Shown: piece by piece, positions 17,762 through 26,181 of the stretch | How positions within the stretch are numbered: position 1 is the stretch's first letter | Layout of the letters: each line of letters starts with the position of its first letter | Source: an uncultured Clostridia bacterium | Lineage (GTDB): Bacteria; Bacillota; Clostridia; UBA1381 | Assembly (NCBI GenBank): GCA_934454145.1 | Contig: CAKSFT010000006.1 | Coordinates: forward strand, 62,001-126,000 | Length of the DNA stretch: 64,000 nt | Direction: 5' to 3' | Position numbers and translations under genes: made by a program | The notes under the pieces: model-generated | What the model was told of the DNA's origin: nothing | Databases searched by the model: none | The model's input: the letters and a program-made list of their open reading frames with translations, nothing else

Positions 17762-18259
17762 TTATTTTATACAACATTCACGGCTTTTTTCAAAAGCAAT
17801 CCTCTCTGTGCCGTCGTCCGGCATATAAATCTTTCCGCAATACTTAAAGCCATGTTTTTTTATAAGCCTCTGCATCGGGACATTGTCAGCATGCGTATCA
17901 ATCCTTATGTGCGGATACATACCAAAACAATAGTCAAGGCAAAATCCCCCTGTGCCTTTTTTTACAGAAGCAATGCGGTGCACAACTCCGTATTCACTGT
18001 GGTCCCCCCAGCCCCCTTCATAAATGTGCTTATACACACTGTCCCTGCCGACTTTAAAATAAAATACGCCGACAATCTTATCTTCATCAAGGCAAACATA
18101 GCTCGCTCCGTCTGCAATGTCGCCCAAAACCATTTCTTCCGGCGGATATACAGTGCCCCACTGCGACGGATTCCCATGTTCTGCCATGAACCGCTGTGCC
18201 GCACGGTAAATCTCCATCACTCTCTCAAAATCTTTTTTTGCTGTTTTGCGTATTTCCAT
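17762..18259 (-). CDS. GNAT family N-acetyltransferase
   Basis: A 165-residue protein beginning MEIRKTAKKDFERVMEIYRAAQRFMAEHG, typical of GNAT acetyltransferases. The acetyl-CoA region is MRIDTHADNVPMQRLIKKHGF (the loop-helix ending in KxGF). A central strand VCLDEDKIVGVFYFKVG is also typical. The substrate cannot be inferred. It stands alone between the gltX promoter and the first family A repeat, whose left direct repeat starts about 19 bp from its start codon; its own promoter may therefore lie within or beyond the repeat. Confidence 0.85.
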   Translation of the reverse strand: MEIRKTAKKDFERVMEIYRAAQRFMAEHGNPSQWGTVYPPEEMVLGDIADGASYVCLDEDKIVGVFYFKVGRDSVYKHIYEGGWGDHSEYGVVHRIASVKKGTGGFCLDYCFGMYPHIRIDTHADNVPMQRLIKKHGFKYCGKIYMPDDGTERIAFEKSRECCIK

Positions 18260-18277
18260 CTCTCGTCCTCTCCCAAA

Positions 18278-18523
18278 ATTTTATAACTATATGGGTAATT
18301 GTAAAACTAACGTTTTTCAATTAAATTTCTTGGGTAGAAATAAAAAGTTCCATCTGATTTTAACTTTACGACAGGCCGAAACTTTTTATTTCAGCCAAAA
18401 ATGACGCACATGCCGTCATTTTTGATTGCCAATCAGGGGGGTTGGCACCCCCGATACTCCCGCAAAGATGCGGTAGGTAATTGTAAAATTTACATTTTAC
18501 AATTACCTATTTTATAACTATAT
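18278..18523 (+). mobile_element. MITE-like repeat family A, full copy A1 with 15-bp direct repeats
   Basis: Element body 18293-18508 (216 bp), flanked by the exact 15-bp direct repeat ATTTTATAACTATAT (18278-18292 and 18509-18523), which looks like a target duplication. The body starts GGGTAATTGTAAAAC and ends ATTTTACAATTACCT, so its termini are inverted repeats. Inside are nested hairpins: GAAATAAAAAGTTCC with GAAACTTTTTATTTC, AAAAATGACG with CGTCATTTTT, GGGGG with CCCCC, and CCGCAAAGATGCGG. No ORF. A near-full inverted copy lies at 61790-61998. Confidence 0.8.
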
Positions 18524-18607
18524 TCTAACATATGATACCGCAAATTTCAAGATTATCTTTGCCGTGCCGAAAAAACATGGCCAAATATATTTTTTTCAAA
18601 AAAATAC

Positions 18608-18636
18608 TTGACATTTCGACTTTTTTCTGTTACAAT
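18608..18636 (+). promoter_or_regulatory. sigma-A promoter of the ylxM-ffh operon
   Basis: TTGACA (18608-18613), 17 bp, TACAAT (18631-18636). Transcription would begin near 18643, about 45 nt before the ylxM ATG. Confidence 0.8.
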
Positions 18637-18688
18637 AAAATGCGTTGTAAAGGTTATGGGCTTTACAAGGACGGAGAGTGATATAAAA

Positions 18689-19021
18689 ATGAGCAAAGAT
18701 TTGTCAGTAAATATGCTTATGGATTTTTATGCCGAGCTTCTCACCGACAAACAACAAGAGGCGCTTGGACTCTACTATGACGATGATTTTTCGCTTGCGG
18801 AAATCGCCCAGCACATGGACATATCACGCCAGGGTGTGCGCGACTTTATAAAGCGCGGCGAAAAACAGCTTTTTGAATTTGAAGAATGTCTTGGTCTGGC
18901 AAAGCGTTTTGATTGTATCACAAAAGAAGTTCTCAAAATGGAAAAACTCATCAAAGCACTCCCCAAAAAGGACAATGAAAAGCTTTCGGAACAGCTTGAA
19001 AACATAAAAAAATATCTATAA
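18689..19021 (+). CDS. ylxM: YlxM/p13-like putative SRP-associated DNA-binding protein
   Basis: A 110-residue protein of the UPF0122/YlxM family. It carries a sigma-70 region 4-like helix-turn-helix: LTDKQQEALGLYYDDDFSLAEIAQHMDISRQGVRDF (about residues 18-55), then a charged coiled C-terminus. The frame is open from 18608, but ATG 18689 with GGAGAGTG upstream gives the family N-terminus MSKDLSVNMLMDFY. It precedes ffh, as in most Firmicutes, and is thought to modulate signal recognition particle activity. Its stop codon falls in the left direct repeat of a short family A insertion. Confidence 0.93.
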   Translation: MSKDLSVNMLMDFYAELLTDKQQEALGLYYDDDFSLAEIAQHMDISRQGVRDFIKRGEKQLFEFEECLGLAKRFDCITKEVLKMEKLIKALPKKDNEKLSEQLENIKKYL

Positions 19022-19068
19022 TAGGTAAGGTAAAACGTAAATTTTACAACTACCTGAAATATCTATAA
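19010..19068 (+). mobile_element. MITE-like family A, minimal palindromic copy A2 in ylxM-ffh
   Basis: A 35-bp palindromic core (19022-19056; TAGGTAAGGTAAAACGT... closing in ACAACTACCTG) is flanked by the exact 12-bp direct repeat AAATATCTATAA (19010-19021 and 19057-19068). The left repeat contains the last two sense codons and the stop of ylxM; the right one precedes the ffh ribosome site AAGGAGG. It resembles the terminal palindrome of the 216-bp family A element, but the copies are diverged. Confidence 0.7.
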
Positions 19069-19086
19069 ATTAAGGAGGGTGAGCAT

Positions 19087-20436
19087 ATGGCATTTGAAAA
19101 CCTGGGCGACAAACTGCAAGGCGTTTTCAAGCGTCTGCGCGGCAAGGGAAAACTCACCGAAAAAGACATCAAGGATGCCATGCGCGAGGTCAAGCTTGCG
19201 CTGCTTGAGGCGGACGTAAACTTCAAAGTTGTAAAAAACTTTGTTTCTTCTGTATCGGAAAAAGCTTTGGGACAGCAGATACTCGAATCACTCACCCCAT
19301 CGCAGCAACTTATAAAAATTGTGCGTGACGAGCTTATAGAGCTTATGGGCAGCGAAAATGAGCAGTTATCCTATGCCAAAAATCCGCCGACAGTATACAT
19401 GATGTGCGGTCTGCAAGGCGCCGGGAAAACGACGGCTTCGGGGAAGCTTGCCCTTTCGCTGAGGAAGGCTTTCGGCAAGCGTCCGCTTATGGCAGCATGC
19501 GACGTACAGCGCCCCGCCGCCATAAAGCAATTGCAGGTTTTGGGCGCACAGATTGATGTGCCCGTCTTTTCAATCGAAGGCGAAAAAGACCCAGTCAAAA
19601 TTGCAAAAGAGGCAATTGCGCACGCAAAAAAGCATGGCAATGACCCGGTTATCATAGATACCGCCGGGCGTTTGCATATAGATGAAGTCCTGATGGAAGA
19701 ACTCCGGAAAATCAAAGAGGAAACCAACCCGACCGAGATACTCCTTGTTGTCGATGCGATGACGGGACAGGACGCCGTAAACGTTGCGGAGCACTTTAAT
19801 TCTCAGCTTGACATCACAGGCGTCATTCTCTCAAAACTTGACGGCGACACAAGAGGCGGCGCTGCAATTTCGGTCAAGGCAATAACGGGAAAACCGATTA
19901 AGTTTTCTTCGGTCGGCGAAAAGCTTTCCGACTGGGAGGTTTTTCACCCGGAACGAATGGCAAGCCGAATCCTCGGCATGGGCGACGTGATGACTCTCAT
20001 CGACAAAGCGCAGGAGGCTTTTGACGAAAAGGAGGCGGCGGCGCTTGAGAACAAAATCAAAAAGCAGTCGTTTGACCTGGAAGATTTTCTTGCACAATTG
20101 CAGCAAATCAAAAAAATGGGGCCTCTGTCACAGCTTATGCGCATGATTCCGGGCATTGACAAAAAGGCATTGGATTCCATCGACATTGAGGACGGAGAAA
20201 ACCGCATGAAACGCATAGAGGCCATCATACGTTCCATGACGCCCGAAGAACGGCAAAAGCCGCAGATTATCGGAGCAAACAGAAAAATACGTATAGCCAA
20301 AGGGAGCGGCACGAAGGTACAGGACGTCAACGCACTCCTGAAACAGTTTGACCAAATGAAACAGATGATGAAACAGTTCACAAATCCGCGCCAGCAAAAA
20401 ATGCTTAAGCGCATGCAGAAACTGAGCGGAAAATAA
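19087..20436 (+). CDS. ffh: signal recognition particle GTPase Ffh
   Basis: A 449-residue SRP54-type protein. N-domain helices come first, then the GTPase with G1 GLQGAGKTTASGKLA (about residues 103-117), DVQRPAAIKQL, DTAGRLH (G3), TKLDGD-type SKLDGDTRGGAA (G4), and finally the methionine-rich M domain (MKQMMKQFTNPRQQKMLKRMQKLSGK) that binds SRP RNA and signal peptides. It acts at the ribosome to target membrane proteins. Start ATG follows AAGGAGGGTGAGCAT. Second gene of ylxM-ffh-rpsP-khpA-rimM-trmD. Secure. Confidence 0.98.
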   Translation: MAFENLGDKLQGVFKRLRGKGKLTEKDIKDAMREVKLALLEADVNFKVVKNFVSSVSEKALGQQILESLTPSQQLIKIVRDELIELMGSENEQLSYAKNPPTVYMMCGLQGAGKTTASGKLALSLRKAFGKRPLMAACDVQRPAAIKQLQVLGAQIDVPVFSIEGEKDPVKIAKEAIAHAKKHGNDPVIIDTAGRLHIDEVLMEELRKIKEETNPTEILLVVDAMTGQDAVNVAEHFNSQLDITGVILSKLDGDTRGGAAISVKAITGKPIKFSSVGEKLSDWEVFHPERMASRILGMGDVMTLIDKAQEAFDEKEAAALENKIKKQSFDLEDFLAQLQQIKKMGPLSQLMRMIPGIDKKALDSIDIEDGENRMKRIEAIIRSMTPEERQKPQIIGANRKIRIAKGSGTKVQDVNALLKQFDQMKQMMKQFTNPRQQKMLKRMQKLSGK

Positions 20437-20493
20437 TGCTATTGAAAGCTTTACGGCTTACAATATATAAAAATTTAACGGAGGTAAACAAAA

Positions 20494-20736
20494 ATGGCAG
20501 TTAAAATCAGATTGAAGAGAATGGGTGCAAAGAAGGCTCCTTTTTATAGAGTTGTAGTTGCAGATTCAAGATACCCAAGAGACGGCAGATTTATCGAAGA
20601 AATCGGTACATTCAATCCTTTGACAGACCCGGCTGAAATCAAAATTGATGCGGATTTGGCAAAGAAATGGATTGGCAACGGCGCTCAGCCTACAGACACC
20701 GTAAAAGCTCTTCTCAAGAAATCCGGCATTATCTAA
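20494..20736 (+). CDS. rpsP: 30S ribosomal protein S16
   Basis: An 80-residue protein with the S16 signature MAVKIRLKRMGAKKAPFYR followed by VVADSRYPRDGRFIEEIGTF. Length and sequence are standard. ATG follows GGAGGTAAACAAAA. Placed between ffh and khpA as usual in Firmicutes. Confidence 0.98.
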   Translation: MAVKIRLKRMGAKKAPFYRVVVADSRYPRDGRFIEEIGTFNPLTDPAEIKIDADLAKKWIGNGAQPTDTVKALLKKSGII

Positions 20737-20750
20737 GGAGGGTTCAAAAC

Positions 20751-20978
20751 GTGAAAGAGGTTTTGGAAGTTATCGCAAAATCACTTGTCGACAACCCGGA
20801 CGAAGTAGACATCACCGAAATTGACGGTGACGGTTCCACAACTCTGGAGCTGAGAGTTGCCGAGAGTGACATGGGCAAAGTTATAGGTAAGCAGGGACGC
20901 ATCGCCAAGGCTATACGCACTGTTGTCAAAGCAGCCGCAAGCCGCGAAGACAAACACGTTTCTGTAGAAATCATATAA
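20751..20978 (+). CDS. khpA: KH domain RNA-binding protein KhpA
   Basis: A 75-residue single KH-domain protein. It starts at GTG 20751, seven bases after AAGGAGGG (the frame is open upstream inside rpsP, which is not used). The KH loop is intact: SDMGKVIGKQGRIAKAIRTVV (GxxG as GKQG). KhpA binds RNA, typically as a partner of KhpB/Jag, and affects cell elongation and ribosome-related functions. The gene is in its usual place between rpsP and rimM. Confidence 0.95.
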   Translation: MKEVLEVIAKSLVDNPDEVDITEIDGDGSTTLELRVAESDMGKVIGKQGRIAKAIRTVVKAAASREDKHVSVEII

Positions 20979-20987
20979 CCCGCAACG

Positions 20988-21021
20988 AAAATCGTGGTAT
21001 TGTTTTTACCGCGATTTTTTT
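20988..21021 (+). terminator. intrinsic terminator or attenuator between khpA and rimM
   Basis: AAAATCGTGGTA, loop, TTACCGCGATTTTTTT. The position inside the operon suggests partial termination, lowering rimM-trmD expression relative to rpsP. Confidence 0.7.
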
Positions 21022-21039
21022 ACAGGAAAGGAAAATTTT

Positions 21040-21549
21040 ATGGATTTGCTTGAAGTCGGAAAAATTGTCAACACACACGGGCTGAAAGGCGAAGTCAAGA
21101 TTGTGCCTTGGACAGACTCGCCCGATGTTTTTGAGGATTTGGAATATGTAATTATACACCAAAAAAATCAGGAGAAAAAACTTGATATAACCGGAATAAA
21201 ATATCAAAAGAACAACATTATAGTAAAATTTTCGGAAATCAACCGTATTGAGGACGCCGAGCCCCTGAAAAACCTGGTTGTCCTTGCGCCGCGCGAAATG
21301 CTTGGCGAACTGCCGGAGGGCGTATATTATATTGCCGACCTCATCGGGCTGGGGGTTTTTGACGAAGAAGGCAATATGCTCGGCACGGTTTCCGATGTGT
21401 TTTCCACCGGTTCAAACGATGTTTATGAAGTAAAGCGCGAGGGCAAAAAGAACCTTCTCCTGCCGGTGATAGATGACGTTGTCAAAGAAGTTGACCTGAC
21501 AAACAAAAAAATCACCGTCCGCCTCATGGAAGGACTGGACGAGTTATGA
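21040..21549 (+). CDS. rimM: ribosome maturation factor RimM
   Basis: A 169-residue protein with N-terminal RimM beta-barrel (LEVGKIVNTHGLKGEVKI) and C-terminal PRC-barrel (YYIADLIGLGVFDEEGNMLGTVSDV). RimM binds S19 and assists 30S head assembly and 16S processing. ATG follows AGGAAAGGAAAATTTT. It overlaps trmD by 4 bp, so both are coupled. Confidence 0.96.
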   Translation: MDLLEVGKIVNTHGLKGEVKIVPWTDSPDVFEDLEYVIIHQKNQEKKLDITGIKYQKNNIIVKFSEINRIEDAEPLKNLVVLAPREMLGELPEGVYYIADLIGLGVFDEEGNMLGTVSDVFSTGSNDVYEVKREGKKNLLLPVIDDVVKEVDLTNKKITVRLMEGLDEL

Positions 21550-22286
21550 TACGTTTTGATGTTTTGACCCTTTTTCCCGACATGTTCCGCGCCGTCCTCG
21601 GCGACAGCATCATAAAGCGCGCATGCGAAAAGGGACTTGTTGAGCTTCACTTCACCGACATACGCGACTATACAAAAAACAAACACCGAAAAGTGGACGA
21701 CTATCCATACAGCGGCGGTGGCGGCATGCTTATGACCCCACAGCCGATATATGACGCATATATGAGCATTGCCGAAGGGCTTGACTATAAGCCATACACA
21801 ATCTATATGTCCCCCCAGGGAAAGATCTTTGACCAGCAGACAGCCATAGACCTGTCAAAGCTGCAACACATTATACTGTTGTGCGGACATTATGAAGGCA
21901 TTGACCAGCGTGTGCTGGACATGATTGTCGACAGCGAAATGTCCATTGGTGACTTTGTCCTGACAGGCGGCGAAATACCTGCCATGGCAGTGATTGACGC
22001 TGTGAGCAGAATGATTCCGGGCGTGCTTGCAAATGAAAATTCCTATTCTGACGAAAGCCATTTTTCCGGTCTTTTGGAATATCCGCAGTATACACGCCCC
22101 GAGGAATTTATGGGAGAAAAAATCCCCGAAGTGCTGATTTCGGGGCACCACGCCAATATAAACCGCTGGAAAAGAGAAGAATCGCTGAGGAACACTCTAA
22201 AAAAACGTCCCGACATGCTGCAAAAAGCACAACTCAGCAAGGAGGACGTTGCCTTTTTGGATTCACTGAAAAAAAAGGGGTTGTAA
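21546..22286 (+). CDS. trmD: tRNA (guanine-N1)-methyltransferase
   Basis: A 246-residue SPOUT methyltransferase making m1G37 in tRNA. Motifs: FDVLTLFPDMF at the start, YPYSGGGGMLM, ILLCGHYEGIDQRVLD (trefoil knot region), SIGDFVLTGGE and the C-terminal helical domain with HHANINRWKRE. ATG overlaps the rimM stop. Last gene of the operon, followed by a strong terminator. Confidence 0.98.
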   Translation: MIRFDVLTLFPDMFRAVLGDSIIKRACEKGLVELHFTDIRDYTKNKHRKVDDYPYSGGGGMLMTPQPIYDAYMSIAEGLDYKPYTIYMSPQGKIFDQQTAIDLSKLQHIILLCGHYEGIDQRVLDMIVDSEMSIGDFVLTGGEIPAMAVIDAVSRMIPGVLANENSYSDESHFSGLLEYPQYTRPEEFMGEKIPEVLISGHHANINRWKREESLRNTLKKRPDMLQKAQLSKEDVAFLDSLKKKGL

Positions 22287-22329
22287 AAAAGTTCCGGCAA
22301 AACGAAATTCGTTTTGCCGGAACTTTTTT
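22285..22329. terminator. bidirectional intrinsic terminator
   Basis: A 22-bp near-perfect stem (AAAAAAGTTCCGGCAAAACG... / ...CGTTTTGCCGGAACTTTTTT) lies between trmD (+) and ntpD (-). It overlaps the trmD stop and adjoins the ntpD stop, so it ends both operons. Confidence 0.92.
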
Positions 22330-22945
22330 ATTCATTGTTTTTGTTTCCCTTTATCAGTTTCATTCTTGTGTGCTCTTCTCTTTCTTTTTCTTCAAGAGCA
22401 TTTGTTATATCCTTTGTTATTTTTTCATAAAGTGGAATTGTTATGTTTTTCAGCGCATTTGCCCTTTTCTGAGTCTTTTTTATACCCATGGCAAGACGGT
22501 AAACAGAGTTTTCTATTTCCGCCAGCCGAACCGTAAGTTTCTTGACATCAGAAAACCTGACAAAGGTTTCGTCAAATGCAGATGTGGTTTCATAAAAGCT
22601 GTACGAAGGCTTGTCATTTGTGTCGGAAAGATGCGTCATCGGCAATTCCACACCCATGACACTGCGCAGATTTATCTGCACATTTTCCTCCACCGCAGCC
22701 GAGTGCGCCAAATCCTGAACTGTGTCACAGCCCATCATTATGTTTGCGCTCTCCAAAGCATGGTATGCATCGGCGAATGTTTTTTCAATCTTTTCTTCTA
22801 TATCCTTTGCCTCGTCTATAAGCGCCATCATTTCTCGGATAAGGATATTTCTTTTTTTGTCAAGCATCTCATACCCCTGGTGCGAGAGCCTCAGGGTGTT
22901 TTTTGCCGCCATAAGGTTGCCTTTCGTAGGCGCGGTCTGTGCCAT
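22328..22945 (-). CDS. ntpD: V/A-type ATPase subunit D (central stalk)
   Basis: A 205-residue, mostly helical protein. The N-terminus APTKGNLMAAKNTLRLSHQGYEMLDKKRNILIREMM is the classic V/A-ATPase D subunit start, and the C-terminal half (TVRLAEIENSVYRLAMGIKKTQKRANALKN) forms the second half of the coiled coil. Subunit D is the rotor shaft that turns inside A3B3. Last gene of the ATPase operon, 20 bp after ntpB. Confidence 0.95.
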   Translation of the reverse strand: MAQTAPTKGNLMAAKNTLRLSHQGYEMLDKKRNILIREMMALIDEAKDIEEKIEKTFADAYHALESANIMMGCDTVQDLAHSAAVEENVQINLRSVMGVELPMTHLSDTNDKPSYSFYETTSAFDETFVRFSDVKKLTVRLAEIENSVYRLAMGIKKTQKRANALKNITIPLYEKITKDITNALEEKEREEHTRMKLIKGNKNNE

Positions 22946-22965
22946 ATATCCTCACTCCTTTACCT

Positions 22966-24363
22966 TTATTCTGCCGGTTTATAGTATTTGTCCAATATTT
23001 CGTCCGGCACACGGTCAAGCTCACTGCGCGGAAGAATCCCCAAAAGTTCCCAGCCCAGGTCAAGCGTTTCGGTGATGCTTCTGTTCTCGTCCTGACCCTG
23101 GTTCAAAAATCTGCTGTCAAAGGCTTTTCCGAATTCTATATATTTCTTGTCTATCGGCGAAAGCTCGTCCTCACCGATAACCGAGGCAAGACTCTTTGCA
23201 TCGTTTACCTTGGAATATGCCGAGAAAAGCTGGTTTGCAAGTGCCGGGTGATCCTCACGTGTAAAACCTTCGCCGATTCCGTCCTTCATCAGACGCGAAA
23301 GCGACGGCAAAACCGACACCGGCGGATAAACACCCGAAATTGTCAAATCTCTCCCCAAAACAATCTGACCTTCTGTGATATATCCTGTCAGGTCAGGCAC
23401 AGGGTGAGTGATATCGTCATTCGGCATCGAAAGAATCGGCACCTGTGTAACAGAGCCTTTTGCATCTTTTATTATCCCTGCACGCTCATACAGCGATGCC
23501 AAATCGGAATAAAGATATCCCGGATATCCCTTTCTTGACGGAACCTCACCTTTTGACGAGGAAATCTCACGCAAAGCCTCTGCATAAGAGGTCATGTCCG
23601 TCAAAATTACAAGCACATGCATATCGTGCTTAAACGCAAGATATTCTGCCGCGGTGAGCGCACACTTCGGCGTGATGATTCTTTCCACAACAGGGTCATT
23701 TGAAAGGTTCAAAAACATCACAACCTTGCTTAAAACACCGCTTTCTTCAAATGCTTTCCTAAAGTAATTTGCCACGTCATGCTTTACGCCCATCGCGGCA
23801 AAGACAATCGCAAACTTGTCGCCGGCTGTGTCCGACTCGTCAACAACCTTTGCCTGTCTTGCAATCTGCACCGCAAGATTATCGTGCGGCAGGCCGTCCC
23901 CCGAAAAAATCGGGAGCTTTTGCCCTCTTATCAAAGTTGTAAGACAGTCAATCGAAGATATCCCGGTCTGTATAAAGTTGTTCGGGTACTCTCTTGAAAC
24001 AGGGTTTATCGGCTCGCCGTTTACATTTCTCATTTCGTCGGCATAAAACTCGCCCAAACCGTCTATCGGGCGTCCGATGCCGTCCAGGGTTCTCCCCAGG
24101 ATTTCCATTGAAAGCGGCATCATCATGGGCTTGCCCATGAGCTTTGTTTTTGTATTTGTAAGCGACAGCCCCGATGTCCCCTCAAATACTTGTATAACAG
24201 CTTTGTCACCCGACATTTCTATGATACGCCCGATTCTTTTCGAGCCGTCCTCCAGGGTAATCGTCACCATTTCCTCATTTGCCGCGCCGCTTATCCCTTC
24301 TATAGCAACAAGAGGTCCTTCTATATTTTTAAGTCCTATATATTCAATTGCCATAACATTCAT
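22966..24363 (-). CDS. ntpB: V/A-type ATPase subunit B
   Basis: A 465-residue non-catalytic B subunit. It begins with IEYIGLKNIEGPLVAIEGISGAANEEMVTI and contains LPIFSGDGLPHDNLAVQIARQAKV, where the P-loop of the catalytic chain is replaced, and the B-type segment FKHDMHVLVILTDMTSYAEALREISSSKGEVPSRKGYPGYLYSDLA. It forms the A3B3 hexamer with subunit A. ATG follows GGAAAGGAATGAATGTT. Length and motifs standard. Confidence 0.97.
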   Translation of the reverse strand: MNVMAIEYIGLKNIEGPLVAIEGISGAANEEMVTITLEDGSKRIGRIIEMSGDKAVIQVFEGTSGLSLTNTKTKLMGKPMMMPLSMEILGRTLDGIGRPIDGLGEFYADEMRNVNGEPINPVSREYPNNFIQTGISSIDCLTTLIRGQKLPIFSGDGLPHDNLAVQIARQAKVVDESDTAGDKFAIVFAAMGVKHDVANYFRKAFEESGVLSKVVMFLNLSNDPVVERIITPKCALTAAEYLAFKHDMHVLVILTDMTSYAEALREISSSKGEVPSRKGYPGYLYSDLASLYERAGIIKDAKGSVTQVPILSMPNDDITHPVPDLTGYITEGQIVLGRDLTISGVYPPVSVLPSLSRLMKDGIGEGFTREDHPALANQLFSAYSKVNDAKSLASVIGEDELSPIDKKYIEFGKAFDSRFLNQGQDENRSITETLDLGWELLGILPRSELDRVPDEILDKYYKPAE

Positions 24364-24380
24364 TCCTTTCCGAGTTTTTG

Positions 24381-26144
24381 CTAATTATCATATTCGGCAC
24401 AAATCCCCGAAATCGCCGCGTCAATTTTGCTTTTCAAGACAAAAAACGGACTCATATCATCATTTTTTACAGTATATTTTATCCTTATCAATTCCTCGGT
24501 TATGCCCGTTTCGGCAACCTTGGAAACCGGAATGGAGCGTTCCACAAGCTCGTGAAGCTTCTCGTGGAAATAAAGGATTACATCCATCATTTTTTCCTGT
24601 TTTTCCAGCGGAACATATGTGTCCTCGGCATGGAAAGCATTCTGCTGCAAAAATCCCTGGCGTATAACCTTTGCGGTTTCCAGTGTTGCTTTTTGCGAAT
24701 CCGGCAAAACATCAGAACCAATCAGCTTTACTATTTCCATAAGGTTTGCCTCTTCGCCCAAAATTGACATTATCTCGCCGCGCTTTTTGAAAAAGTCGGG
24801 TGAAACATTTTCCTTATACCAGTCCTCCAAATCCTCTGTATAAGCCGAATAGCTGTTCAGCCAGTTTATCGCCGGATAGTGACGCGCATACGCAAGCGCC
24901 TTGTCAAGCGCCCAGAAACATCTCGTAAATCTCTTTGTGTTCTGTGTCACAGGCTCTGAGAAATCTCCGCCCTGCGGCGACACCGCACCAATCAGGGTCA
25001 CAGAGCCCTCCGTCCCGTTCAGGTTTGTCACATATCCCGCACGCTCATAAAACGCCGACAGCCTTGACGCCAGATATGCCGGGAATCCTTCTTCCGCCGG
25101 CATTTCTTCCAGACGTCCCGAGATTTCCCTCAAAGCCTCTGCCCAACGCGAGGTCGAGTCCGCCATAAGCGCAACATGATATCCCATATCACGATAATAT
25201 TCCGCCAAAGTCACACCAGTGTATATGCTTGCCTCACGCGCCGCAACAGGCATGTTTGACGTATTTGCGATAAGTACGGTTCTGTCCAGAAGCGGTTTGT
25301 TTGACTTCGGGTCGATAAGCTCCGAAAACTCTTCCAAAACCTGTGTCATTTCGTTTCCGCGTTCTCCGCAGCCTATGTAAACAATGATGTCCGCATCGCA
25401 CCATTTTGCAATCTGGTGCTGGTTCATTGTTTTCCCCGTGCCGAATCCGCCCGGAATCGCCGCCGCGCCGCCTTTTGCCAGCGGAAACATAGAATCCATG
25501 ATTCTCTGCCCCGTGATAAGCGGACGTGAAATCGGCTGGCGCAGCTTGTACGGTCTTTCAGTCTTTATCGGCCACTTCTGCGTCATTGTGAGTTCCTTTT
25601 CGCCGTCCTCGGTTTTAAGTTTCATCACAACATCATTTATGGTATATTCGCCGTCAGCGGCAATCCATGTGATTTCACCCTCCATGCCGTACGGAACCAT
25701 AACCTTGTGCGTGATAAGTGAGGTTTCGGGGACTTGTGCAAATATGTCGCCTGCGGCAACATGCTCCCCGACCTTTTTTACAAATGTCGTTTTCCATTTC
25801 TTTTCAATGTCAAGCGAATTGAAGCTTACGCCTCTTCCTATAAACGCCCCGAAACGGTCGCGTATATCGGTAAGCGGTCTTTCGATGCCGTCAAATATAT
25901 TTGAAATTATCCCCGGCGCCAGCGTAACCGAAAGCGGACTGCCCGTCCCGACCACCGGCTCGCCAATCATAAGCCCCTGTGTATCCTCATACACCTGGAT
26001 AACAGCCGCCTTGTCGGTGACGCCTATGACTTCGCCGATTAACTGTTCGTTGCCCACATACACCATTTCCTGCATGCAGAAATCCGACGCACCGCTCACC
26101 GTAACAACAGGGCCGTTTATTCCGTGAATACTGCCTTTAGTCAT
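24381..26144 (-). CDS. ntpA: V/A-type ATPase subunit A (catalytic)
   Basis: A 587-residue catalytic subunit. The Walker A loop is PGGFGTGKT (about residues 231-239), a variant of the PGPFGSGKT seen in many relatives. Also seen: YIGCGERGNEM, VALMADSTSRWAEALREISGRLEEMPAEEGFPAY-type Walker B region, and the A-specific non-homologous insert around residues 115-190. Cytoplasmic; hydrolyses or makes ATP coupled to ion movement through subunits I and K. It is separated by 17 bp from ntpB. Confidence 0.97.
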   Translation of the reverse strand: MTKGSIHGINGPVVTVSGASDFCMQEMVYVGNEQLIGEVIGVTDKAAVIQVYEDTQGLMIGEPVVGTGSPLSVTLAPGIISNIFDGIERPLTDIRDRFGAFIGRGVSFNSLDIEKKWKTTFVKKVGEHVAAGDIFAQVPETSLITHKVMVPYGMEGEITWIAADGEYTINDVVMKLKTEDGEKELTMTQKWPIKTERPYKLRQPISRPLITGQRIMDSMFPLAKGGAAAIPGGFGTGKTMNQHQIAKWCDADIIVYIGCGERGNEMTQVLEEFSELIDPKSNKPLLDRTVLIANTSNMPVAAREASIYTGVTLAEYYRDMGYHVALMADSTSRWAEALREISGRLEEMPAEEGFPAYLASRLSAFYERAGYVTNLNGTEGSVTLIGAVSPQGGDFSEPVTQNTKRFTRCFWALDKALAYARHYPAINWLNSYSAYTEDLEDWYKENVSPDFFKKRGEIMSILGEEANLMEIVKLIGSDVLPDSQKATLETAKVIRQGFLQQNAFHAEDTYVPLEKQEKMMDVILYFHEKLHELVERSIPVSKVAETGITEELIRIKYTVKNDDMSPFFVLKSKIDAAISGICAEYDN

Positions 26145-26181
26145 AATATATCAAATCCCTTCATTTTGTGTGTGCCGGTTC

